A stretch of 47,033 bases of DNA, taken from Bacteroidia bacterium (GTDB taxonomy: Bacteria; Bacteroidota; Bacteroidia; J057). Both the position numbers and the translations under genes were made by a program. This document shows positions 25,881-33,338 of this stretch, in pieces (within the stretch, counting starts at the first letter, position 1; each line of letters opens with the position of its first letter). The stretch lies in contig JANQTF010000186.1 of assembly GCA_030731845.1 (NCBI GenBank), positions 172,642 to 219,674 of the forward strand. The letters are read 5' to 3'. The notes beneath the pieces are model-generated. The model had not been told where the DNA came from, made no database searches, and worked only from the letters and a program-made list of their open reading frames with translations.

Positions 25881-26315
25881 TTACTCCGTGGGGGCACAGT
25901 CATTGAGCGCAGCCTGAACTTCGTCAAATGAAATCTCAGGTGCGCTGTTTCCCCAGGCAGAGCGAATATACAGAAGAATACTGCGAACTTCCACCGCGGG
26001 AAGCTTGGGCAATCCCGCCATGGGTCGGCTATAGAATTCACCATTCACCAGGATGGTGTCTGTGAGGCCGTAGCGAAGCACGCAAGCCAATTCAGGACCG
26101 CCCTGCAGCACATAGTCGGCACCGGCCAGGGGAGGAATCAACTTCCCGAGGCCCATGCCGTCGGGCATGTGGCAGCTTTGGCAGTGCTGCTCATACAGTC
26201 GCTTTCCGGCATTGCTTGCCACCTCACCTCCCCCTTGAGTTACCAGGAAAAAGATGGCCATGAGGAGCAAAGGCCAGGTGTACCATACCCAGGTAGGAAT
26301 TCCCTTGAACTTCAT
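25881..26315 (-). CDS. Membrane-anchored c-type cytochrome
   Basis: A 144-residue protein with an uncleaved or anchor helix near the N-terminus (WYTWPLLLMAIFFLV) and one heme c site, CQSCH (Cys45, Cys48, His49). A distal Met ligand is probably Met99 in SRPMAGLP. It carries electrons at the periplasmic face of the inner membrane. Its start overlaps the stop of the SCO gene in ATGA, so the two are translationally coupled. This pairing suggests a role with a copper-containing terminal oxidase or other cupro-enzyme. Confidence 0.92.
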   Translation of the reverse strand: MKFKGIPTWVWYTWPLLLMAIFFLVTQGGGEVASNAGKRLYEQHCQSCHMPDGMGLGKLIPPLAGADYVLQGGPELACVLRYGLTDTILVNGEFYSRPMAGLPKLPAVEVRSILLYIRSAWGNSAPEISFDEVQAALNDCAPTE

Positions 26316-26947
26316 TCAGTTCCTTTTTGCTTCATTTCGGCCATCAGAAGAGGGATGTCTTCAATCAAGCGGTCCACATCCAAAGGATCGGTTCCTTCAT
26401 AATAGCCTCTGATGTGATGATTCTGATCTACCAAAACCAGTTTACCAGTATGAAAAATTCCTCCATTGAGCGCGCCCGTGGCACTACCCGAAAGCAAATA
26501 ATCATCCATCATGACTTCATACACATAATCTTCATCCGGTGTGGTGAGGAAATACCAATTATTGCTGCGTGCGCCCAAATCCCTTTTGTATCGGCTCAGC
26601 TCTTCGGAGGTGTCAAAGAGTGGATCAAGACTGTGTGATAGGATAAGAAAGTCGTTCTGAGTGCCGAAGGCCTCTTCCACTTTGAGCAGATTTTTGCTCA
26701 TCATGGGGCAGATGTCTGGGCAGCGGGTAAAAAAGAAATCTGCAATGTAAATTTTTCCTTCGACAGTGGCTTGAGTCACGGGAGCGCCATTCTGATCGAT
26801 AAAGGAAAAGCCCCCGATTTGATGAGGGATGGTGTCGCCAGATTCGGTAATTTGGGGAACCCCAATAATCGGGAATGTGTGGGGAACCGATTCTTCACAT
26901 GAGAAGAGTAGCAAGGCTCCCAAAAAGGAGAAACTGAGATATTTCAT
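26312..26947 (-). CDS. SCO1/SenC family copper chaperone lipoprotein
   Basis: A 211-residue thioredoxin-fold lipoprotein (lipobox LLLFSC, Cys17). The copper-binding CxxxC is present as RCPDIC (Cys76, Cys80), and the third ligand His166 is in GIFHTGKLVLVD. SCO proteins deliver copper to, or reduce, the CuA site of cytochrome c oxidase. The gene overlaps the upstream lipoprotein gene by one base (TAATG) and the downstream cytochrome gene by four, forming a tight three-gene unit. Confidence 0.95.
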   Translation of the reverse strand: MKYLSFSFLGALLLFSCEESVPHTFPIIGVPQITESGDTIPHQIGGFSFIDQNGAPVTQATVEGKIYIADFFFTRCPDICPMMSKNLLKVEEAFGTQNDFLILSHSLDPLFDTSEELSRYKRDLGARSNNWYFLTTPDEDYVYEVMMDDYLLSGSATGALNGGIFHTGKLVLVDQNHHIRGYYEGTDPLDVDRLIEDIPLLMAEMKQKGTE

Positions 26948-27417
26948 TATTTGGAAATCAAGGCATTAACATCTGTATTCTGAAGAATCAAAGCAGCTTT
27001 GTCCATCGCAGATCCCATAAGATCGCGGGTATTCTCCATAGAAGTGAGCTGCAGATTGAGGTGTTCCAGCTTCTGCGCCTCGGCCCATGCAGAATCAGGT
27101 TCTGAGAAATTTCGCATCCAACTATTCATGGCAAATGTGCCAGAATCAATGGCAGAAATCCCGGCAACAATCTCCGCATATAGTGAGGGGTTAGACATAG
27201 AGTCCAATTGTCCCTTCGCTTCATTGAGCTGTCTTTTCAGGGCTTTGAGCTCCCCCATTTTCCCCATTTCAGCATTATGGAGATTCATGACCTCCTCATA
27301 TAAACGCTCTGTGGCCGAGGGTGTGTTTGGTGATTCGCTTTTCTCTGTTTCGGCTCCACAAGAAGACAAAAGGAGGGCCAGGATTAACCAGACGAAGGTA
27401 AAAAACTTGGTATTCAT
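26947..27417 (-). CDS. Coiled-coil lipoprotein upstream of SCO, function unknown
   Basis: A 156-residue lipoprotein (LLLSSC lipobox) whose mature part is almost wholly helical with heptad-like spacing: LYEEVMNLHNAEMGKMGELKALKRQL and later LEHLNLQLTSMENTRDLM. A similar HxEVMxKMGExxxLK protein is, in my recollection, often found beside SCO genes in Bacteroidota and is sometimes misnamed viral A-type inclusion protein. The His/Met content of HNAEMGKMGE could serve metal binding, but this is speculative. The ATG at 27417 begins the signal peptide; the in-frame start at 27483 is less likely. It is the first gene of the SCO/cytochrome operon. Confidence 0.8.
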   Translation of the reverse strand: MNTKFFTFVWLILALLLSSCGAETEKSESPNTPSATERLYEEVMNLHNAEMGKMGELKALKRQLNEAKGQLDSMSNPSLYAEIVAGISAIDSGTFAMNSWMRNFSEPDSAWAEAQKLEHLNLQLTSMENTRDLMGSAMDKAALILQNTDVNALISK

Positions 27418-27488
27418 CGTATGAAAGTGTTGACTAGGTGAAGTAGGATAACAAACATACGGATTTCTCACAGGGATGATCAACCAAA

Positions 27489-27518
27489 CGCCCGGCCCTG
27501 ACTATTCAGAACCGGGCG
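27489..27518. terminator. Terminator-like hairpin downstream of the M36 peptidase
   Basis: CGCCCGG (27489-27495) pairs with CCGGGCG (27512-27518), and an inner CTGA/TCAG adds four pairs. It lies about 25 bases past the stop of the minus-strand M36 gene. The T-run beyond it on the minus strand is short (TTTGGTTG), so efficiency is uncertain. Confidence 0.65.
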
Positions 27519-27542
27519 AAGTATTGACTTTTTAGCTACCTG

Positions 27543-30500
27543 CTATTCCACAACCAATCTCATGAAAGAACGAGAGCTGCCATCTGTCAATTCCACCAGG
27601 TAAACGCCGGCAGGAATCATTTGCAGAGAAAGCAGGGCGTTTGTCTCACCACGGCCCATGTTTTCGGTAAGGAGCAATTGCCCGACCATGTTTCTCAAGG
27701 AAACGGTAACGGGTAGGGATTCATGCCCAGACCAGCTCACCATGACTTGATTAGTTGCAGGATTAGGCGCCAAAGTCATGTTGAACGGATTGAGGAGCTC
27801 AGGCGCAATGCCCAGGCTTATGCTGTCGGCGGCAAAGATGAGGGTTGGGAATTTTTGTTCGCTACAATAAACATCCCCTTCTGCCGATTCCAGGCAAGCA
27901 GAATTGGAAAACTGCACTTCATTTCCGATTCGGATATCATCGATTCTCCACCCATCCACAGCGGTATTATCATCAGATAAGAACCTAAAACGAAGGAATA
28001 GCTGCTGACCAAGGAAGTTGCTGAGATCAATCTTGGTATTGATGAATCCACCACTTGAGCCCGAGAAAGCTGAAACAGCCCCGGCAGGGTTGTTGGCTCC
28101 AAGGGTGGTGTTATATCCGTTGGAGAGTATAAATGGCCCAAGATCAAGCCATTGACCACCTGACTGGGTGGGCAAAATTTCTACAATGCCGCCATCCCAG
28201 CCACCTTCAGTATTGTATTCGTGCCAGAAAGTCAGGGTAGAAGGCGACAGCAACGGTGCAATGGGAAGGGTAAGAATCTGGTCATTGGTATTCTCAGTAT
28301 TGGGCACAAACCAGGAATGTGTTCCACTATAGGCTTTGGTGCTGTCCAGATACCACCCATCTCCTCCCACTTGCGCTGATTGCAGATAGGCAGATACTGA
28401 TCCTTCGAGATCGTCATTGAAGCTAAAGGAGGAGGCCGCCGCAGATGCAGGCACCAGGGCCTCACATTCGCACACCACTACTTCTCCTGCCTTGATGGTG
28501 TCGATGGTCATGGTGACAATGTTTCCATTCACGGAAACCGGACAAGTCGCAGAATTGGCTACGAATTGGAGTGGCTCAGGCAGGGTATCCGTGATCACCA
28601 CATTGGTTACGAGGGTATCCTTGAGATTGCTCAGGGTGAATTGATAGCGGAGATTTCCTCCTTGTTGTACAGATCCTGCGTCGGTTGTTTTTTCCATGTA
28701 GAGAATCTCCAGACAGAATGGCGGCAGATCAAATGCTTCTACGCCATCGGCGCGGCTGTCGGGATCGCCCTGATCTGCACTGTATCCCATGCCACGGCGA
28801 GCAAAGACCTCCCAAATGAGACAACGATTGGCAGCATCGTTATTCACCTGGTCGGCAAGCAAGATCGCGTCTCGTACATCGAGGAATCCGGGGCCACAGG
28901 GTTGTAGCTTGAGTCCGTCCATGACAAGTTGCATGGCCATATTGTTACCACCTGTACCATTATAGACATCACTATCAAATCCATACTCCTCAATCATTCT
29001 CCAATACAGGTCCCAGAGGGTGGCACACATCACCGATCCAACTCCATGAGGGATTGACAAGGTCTTGATGAGGTCGTAGGTATAGGGACTCAGCTGCATA
29101 TTGGTGCTGTAGGGGAAATTCCGGATTCCTACGCCAGTCACGGGTTCGTCGATAGCGAAGGTTCCGATGCCCCGCGGATCGTTTCCAGTATCGCCAGCCT
29201 CTACGGTCATCACCAGGGAGAAAAAGTCGCTCCAACCTTCGCCGGCCTGCTCTTCATTGAAAAGACAGGAAGTAGAGGGGCCACCAGTGAGGCGGGTGGA
29301 AATGCCATGCCCGTATTCATGTGCAATGACACCATTGTCGAAACCGCCGTCACGGGCATTGGGATCGCCCTGATCAAAAATGGTGGCATTCACGATGCCA
29401 GCTTGCAAAGCATTTTTAATGAGGTTTCCGTCGGCTTGGGTGATCATGATGGCAGGGATGTTAATGGCTCCTGCATTTCCTCCGCCCATTTGAAAGGTGT
29501 TGCCGGGCGCATTGTTGACCACAATAACGGCAAGGGCTCCTGCCTGCTGACAGCGCAGCACCTTGGCCGGAAACTGGCATGTTCCGCGATCCACAAGGGC
29601 GATTTTGCCATCGAGGTCAGCTGGGTTCAGTATCCCGGTACAGATCTCGCTCCCACCGGTGCTATCTATGGCCAAGACGACATTTCTGGTAAGTGGGGTT
29701 AGCGGAATACCGGGGCCAAAATTGGCACCGGAAGCTGAATAAGACCCTGCAATTCCCGCAGGAGAATTGACGGTGAGCACATCGGGCGAACTACCTCCGT
29801 TGGCCCACAGAAACATCTGCATACGGCCAGGGTTGCCGTCGGGCGGTGTAGCAAAATTGGCATTATTAGATCCAGATCCGTCCTGTCCATCGGCAAGGAC
29901 AAAATCTCCGGCTATGCCACCTTTCCCGTAATTATTCGCCTGAAAATTTCCGCTTACTTCGTCAAACCCATACTGATACCACACATCATGCATGAGGTTG
30001 TTCCAGAAAAAGAGGTTGGTGGTAGAAGCATCGAGGTAATTAATAGGAGCAACGCCCGTAGGCAAGGGATAGTCAAAGCTCAGTGTAGGGCCGGCATTTG
30101 GAGAAAGTCCGGTGCCATTATCGCCATTGCGATCTTCCTGGGCCCACACGTTGTTGCCTCTGGTGATGGTAAATTCTTCGCCAGTCAAGCCATCGGTGTC
30201 ATGCCATCCAAAAGGGGATGCTGTGGCATTGGAAGGATCAGAAACGAGCTGCCGAACTCCATGGTTGGGGCTTTCTACCGGCATAGGGAAGACCCTGTAT
30301 TCGGGTGTGGCCATGGGGCGAAATGGTGCATACAACTGAAGATCGTCTTTGGCCAGACGCAACTCATGCTGATGCGACTCCACGGCGGCGGCAATGGCCG
30401 AACCCGGCAATACAAGGCTCTCGGAATGTTTCCAACTACAGGTGACCACCCAATCTTCCTGTCCTAAAATCTGCTGGGTTTGGGCATCTACCCACACTCC

Positions 30501-31076
30501 CCACCAATGTTGATGGTCGGTGGTGTAGATCCGCAGCTCCCATGCAAGACGCACCTGCGAATTGGCTGCTTCGATCCAGGATAGTTTCACGGAAACAGGC
30601 TCATTTGAAAGCCCCGGAACAAGAAAGGAAGCAGCCAAAGTGGCACCTTGAGGGCGGGTATGAAGCTGGATAGAAGAATAATCAGACAAGCCCAGATGTG
30701 TAGCTGCTGCATTGATGGCTACCTCTGGAGAAATGGCAGGCTGCGCCGAGGGTGCTTTAGTAGCCAAATCCTTTACAAATCGATGATGAAGGCTGAGGAC
30801 TTTTCCTTGCCAGATATTTGCGTTCAGAATGGCACCACGCAAGGCGATTCCGTTCCAGGTTTGCTGCAAATAAAGATGGGTGATGCCATTATGCGCGCTT
30901 GTGTATTGATCGGAAAGGGTTGCCAGCTCCCAGTCGAGGGGAGAAAGGCCGTAGGCTTCTCGATTTTGAGTTAAATAGGCATCAATCAGGGTTGTGCTTT
31001 TTTCGATGCTCGGCTGAGCAACAAGCAGGCCCATGGTGAAAGAAAAAATCAAAAACAGATCTCGGAAGATTCTCAT
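27543..31076 (-). CDS. Secreted M36 (fungalysin) metallopeptidase with PA domain and T9SS sorting domain
   Basis: A 1177-residue zinc protease. Signal peptide with predicted cleavage ...GLLVA and Gln at +1; an FTP-like propeptide (about 25-210) that keeps the enzyme inactive until processed; the M36 catalytic domain from about 250, with zinc ligands in HEYGH (His586, His590, catalytic Glu587) and Glu613 in AGEGWSD. A PA domain (about 436-570, LVDRGTCQFPAKVLRCQQAGALAVIVV) is inserted just before the HEYGH helix. After the catalytic part come a DUF11-like domain (LEILYMEKTTDAGSV), a MAM-like beta domain (NDDLEGSVSAYLQ...) and a C-terminal type A T9SS sorting domain (LAPNPATNQVMVSWSG). It degrades extracellular protein. 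It stands as a single gene. Confidence 0.94.
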   Translation of the reverse strand: MRIFRDLFLIFSFTMGLLVAQPSIEKSTTLIDAYLTQNREAYGLSPLDWELATLSDQYTSAHNGITHLYLQQTWNGIALRGAILNANIWQGKVLSLHHRFVKDLATKAPSAQPAISPEVAINAAATHLGLSDYSSIQLHTRPQGATLAASFLVPGLSNEPVSVKLSWIEAANSQVRLAWELRIYTTDHQHWWGVWVDAQTQQILGQEDWVVTCSWKHSESLVLPGSAIAAAVESHQHELRLAKDDLQLYAPFRPMATPEYRVFPMPVESPNHGVRQLVSDPSNATASPFGWHDTDGLTGEEFTITRGNNVWAQEDRNGDNGTGLSPNAGPTLSFDYPLPTGVAPINYLDASTTNLFFWNNLMHDVWYQYGFDEVSGNFQANNYGKGGIAGDFVLADGQDGSGSNNANFATPPDGNPGRMQMFLWANGGSSPDVLTVNSPAGIAGSYSASGANFGPGIPLTPLTRNVVLAIDSTGGSEICTGILNPADLDGKIALVDRGTCQFPAKVLRCQQAGALAVIVVNNAPGNTFQMGGGNAGAINIPAIMITQADGNLIKNALQAGIVNATIFDQGDPNARDGGFDNGVIAHEYGHGISTRLTGGPSTSCLFNEEQAGEGWSDFFSLVMTVEAGDTGNDPRGIGTFAIDEPVTGVGIRNFPYSTNMQLSPYTYDLIKTLSIPHGVGSVMCATLWDLYWRMIEEYGFDSDVYNGTGGNNMAMQLVMDGLKLQPCGPGFLDVRDAILLADQVNNDAANRCLIWEVFARRGMGYSADQGDPDSRADGVEAFDLPPFCLEILYMEKTTDAGSVQQGGNLRYQFTLSNLKDTLVTNVVITDTLPEPLQFVANSATCPVSVNGNIVTMTIDTIKAGEVVVCECEALVPASAAASSFSFNDDLEGSVSAYLQSAQVGGDGWYLDSTKAYSGTHSWFVPNTENTNDQILTLPIAPLLSPSTLTFWHEYNTEGGWDGGIVEILPTQSGGQWLDLGPFILSNGYNTTLGANNPAGAVSAFSGSSGGFINTKIDLSNFLGQQLFLRFRFLSDDNTAVDGWRIDDIRIGNEVQFSNSACLESAEGDVYCSEQKFPTLIFAADSISLGIAPELLNPFNMTLAPNPATNQVMVSWSGHESLPVTVSLRNMVGQLLLTENMGRGETNALLSLQMIPAGVYLVELTDGSSRSFMRLVVE

Positions 31077-31244
31077 AAAAAGAGGTTCAAAAAAAATTTA
31101 GGACTCAAAAGAGGAATTATCTGGGTATCTAGCTAGCAGTGGGTTTACAATAAAAAGGAAGGAAACCCTACATTCAATCCATCGATTCTGGCAGATGAAA
31201 GAAAATTTCCGGAACTTAAAGATAGCAACCACTAAGTTTGTTTC

Positions 31245-33263
31245 ATGCCCTACGCCAATCGCTTGTTTAGAAGTAGCCTGCTCCTCTTCCTTTTAATATG
31301 TCATTCCCTTCTCACAGGTCAACCAACACCCGTAGAGAAGAATTCAGCTTTATCGGCCATTAACCTCGAGCCTAGTCCAGAAAATCTGGATTCCCTCATG
31401 AATCTGACCTCCATGGCCTATCATGCAGACATCAACCAGATGGAGAGTTTTGCTTTCCTCGCTATCAAAATGGCGCATACTCTTGGAGACTCGGCTAAGA
31501 AAGCTCTTGCCCTCAAATCCCTGGGGGTTACCTATGCCATCAGGGGGAATATATCAAAGGCGATAGAGCTGACCCTCCAGGCAGTCAAGCTATCTGAATC
31601 GTACGGAAAAGAAGAAGATCTTGCAAAAGCGAGGATCAACCTTGCGGGGCTATACTATGAGTTAGAAAATTGGGACCAAACCATCAATTTATCGAAACAA
31701 CTATTGAACCAGGCCAGTGTGCTTAATAGCCCAATCCTGCTTGCAGCAGCAAATGAGGCATCGGGGATATCCTACTGGAAGCTACAAAAAGCAGATAGTG
31801 CAGAAATCCATCTTCAATGTGCCATGGAGTTATACAAGACTCTTTCTGGGCAGGAGGATCGTCTTGCCAATTGCATCAGCTCTTATGCAAGTATGCTGAT
31901 AGACCTAAAAAAGTACGGCAAGGCCGCGGAACAATTTCGGCTTGCCAATAATCTATATCACCTTTCTAGTGATTTGGAGAACAATACCAGCTACATCCAC
32001 TCCAAATTAGAGGAGGCAAAACTAAATATACTCACCAAAAACTATGCAATGGCGACAGAGCAACTGGCTTTTGTTCTGAAAGCAGGGAAACAGAAAAATT
32101 TTCCGGTTCATGTAAAAGATGCCTTGCTCCTCCAATCAAACCTTGATTCGATCAAAGGAAACTATCGACAATCATTGCTCACGCTTCATCAGCACCTCGC
32201 ATTAAAAGATAGCCTGATGCGAACCATGAACGAACAGAAATACCAGGATTTACAAAATTTCAACGAGCGCGAAAAAGCCGCTGCCGACAATAAGCTTTTG
32301 ACGGCCAAGCAGGAGCTAGCCCAAAACAAAATCCAAAACCAGCGAATCGTACTTACCCTTGTCCTCATCGCACTATTTGCTCTCACACTTCTGATCGGAG
32401 AACTTATCCGACGAAACAGGCATGTTCATCTCATCAACGACCGACTTGCGCACAATCAGGATATTATTCAGCAAAAAAATCAAACCTTGGAGGAGGCAAA
32501 AACCTTGCTTGTAGAGCAAAAAATTGAGCTGGAAGAACTAAATGACACAAAAGACCGGTGGTTTGGTGTGATCTCTCACGACTTTCGGCATCCGCTTACG
32601 GTCTTGCAGGGCGCGCTTGCCCTCATGTTAGATGAAGAACTCTCCCTGGAAGAACACAAAATGCTCGCACAGGACTTACAAAAGCGCTTTTTGCGCACTG
32701 CTAACTTATTGGATAATCTGCTGTTTTGGGCTCAAAACCAAATGGGCGGATGGCATGCCAGGGTCGAAAATACCGACATCAGATCCCTCCTACAGCCAGT
32801 AGTTGATATGGCCGACATTCGAGCTTCCGAAAAAGGGATCGCACTCCAACTTGATACCCCTGCAAACAATATTCAGATCGCAACGGATATTGAAGCCGTC
32901 AGGCACATCGTAAGAAACCTCATCGACAACGCCATCAAGTACTCCTATCCTGATCAAACCATTCTCATCAAAACAACAGAAACGCCTGAGAATTGGTTCA
33001 TTACCGTGAAGGATGAAGGGATTGGAATACCCGAGAGCATCAAAAAGAGACTATTCAAAGATGTTATCTCTTCTTCGCCTGGCACCAAAAAAGAACGTGG
33101 TTCTGGCCTTGGCCTGGCCATTTCCCGCGATTTTGCTGTTTTTCTGAATGGTGATATTTCCGTAGAATCTACCGAAGGCGTAGGCACTACCTTTGTCCTG
33201 TCTCTTCGCAAAACTAACCCCCAGGGCGAATTCGTTTCTCACAACCAAGCCAAACATATATAA
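31245..33263 (+). CDS. TPR-containing transmembrane sensor histidine kinase
   Basis: A 672-residue kinase. Signal peptide (Gln at predicted +1), a periplasmic region of TPR-like helical repeats (about 50-330), a membrane helix (368-386), a coiled-coil linker (about 395-437), a HisKA domain with His445 in ISHDFRHPL, and a HATPase domain with the N box (RNLIDNAIKYS), G1 (VKDEGIGIP) and G2 (GSGLGLAISRDF). The TPRs probably sense a protein or peptide partner. No response regulator gene is adjacent on this strand, so it is an orphan kinase in this window. TAAGTTTG at 31233-31240 matches the -7 promoter element but sits only 4 bases from the ATG. Confidence 0.93.
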   Translation: MPYANRLFRSSLLLFLLICHSLLTGQPTPVEKNSALSAINLEPSPENLDSLMNLTSMAYHADINQMESFAFLAIKMAHTLGDSAKKALALKSLGVTYAIRGNISKAIELTLQAVKLSESYGKEEDLAKARINLAGLYYELENWDQTINLSKQLLNQASVLNSPILLAAANEASGISYWKLQKADSAEIHLQCAMELYKTLSGQEDRLANCISSYASMLIDLKKYGKAAEQFRLANNLYHLSSDLENNTSYIHSKLEEAKLNILTKNYAMATEQLAFVLKAGKQKNFPVHVKDALLLQSNLDSIKGNYRQSLLTLHQHLALKDSLMRTMNEQKYQDLQNFNEREKAAADNKLLTAKQELAQNKIQNQRIVLTLVLIALFALTLLIGELIRRNRHVHLINDRLAHNQDIIQQKNQTLEEAKTLLVEQKIELEELNDTKDRWFGVISHDFRHPLTVLQGALALMLDEELSLEEHKMLAQDLQKRFLRTANLLDNLLFWAQNQMGGWHARVENTDIRSLLQPVVDMADIRASEKGIALQLDTPANNIQIATDIEAVRHIVRNLIDNAIKYSYPDQTILIKTTETPENWFITVKDEGIGIPESIKKRLFKDVISSSPGTKKERGSGLGLAISRDFAVFLNGDISVESTEGVGTTFVLSLRKTNPQGEFVSHNQAKHI

Positions 33264-33269
33264 CCTCAT

Positions 33270-33307
33270 TCATGACCATCCTAAGGGTGCCCTTCAGATG
33301 GTCATGA
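33270..33307. terminator. Convergent terminator-like hairpin
   Basis: TCATGACCATC pairs with GATGGTCATGA (11 bp), with an inner AAGG/CCTT pairing around GTGC. It lies exactly between the stops of the histidine kinase and the convergent S9 peptidase gene. No strong T-run follows on either side, so it may be a weaker or processing-type end. Confidence 0.65.
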
Positions 33308-33338
33308 TCACAAGCATTTGGGGCAAATCGAATCGACT

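Noticed and set aside
31233-31240. Perfect TAnnTTTG (TAAGTTTG) 4 bases before the ATG of the TPR kinase, and another (TATTTTTG, 35789-35796, minus strand) touching the start of the S9 peptidase gene, suggesting leaderless transcripts.
   Set aside because: Neither has a TTTG box at proper spacing, the flanks are AT-rich, and transcription would begin at or inside the start codon. Chance matches are more likely.
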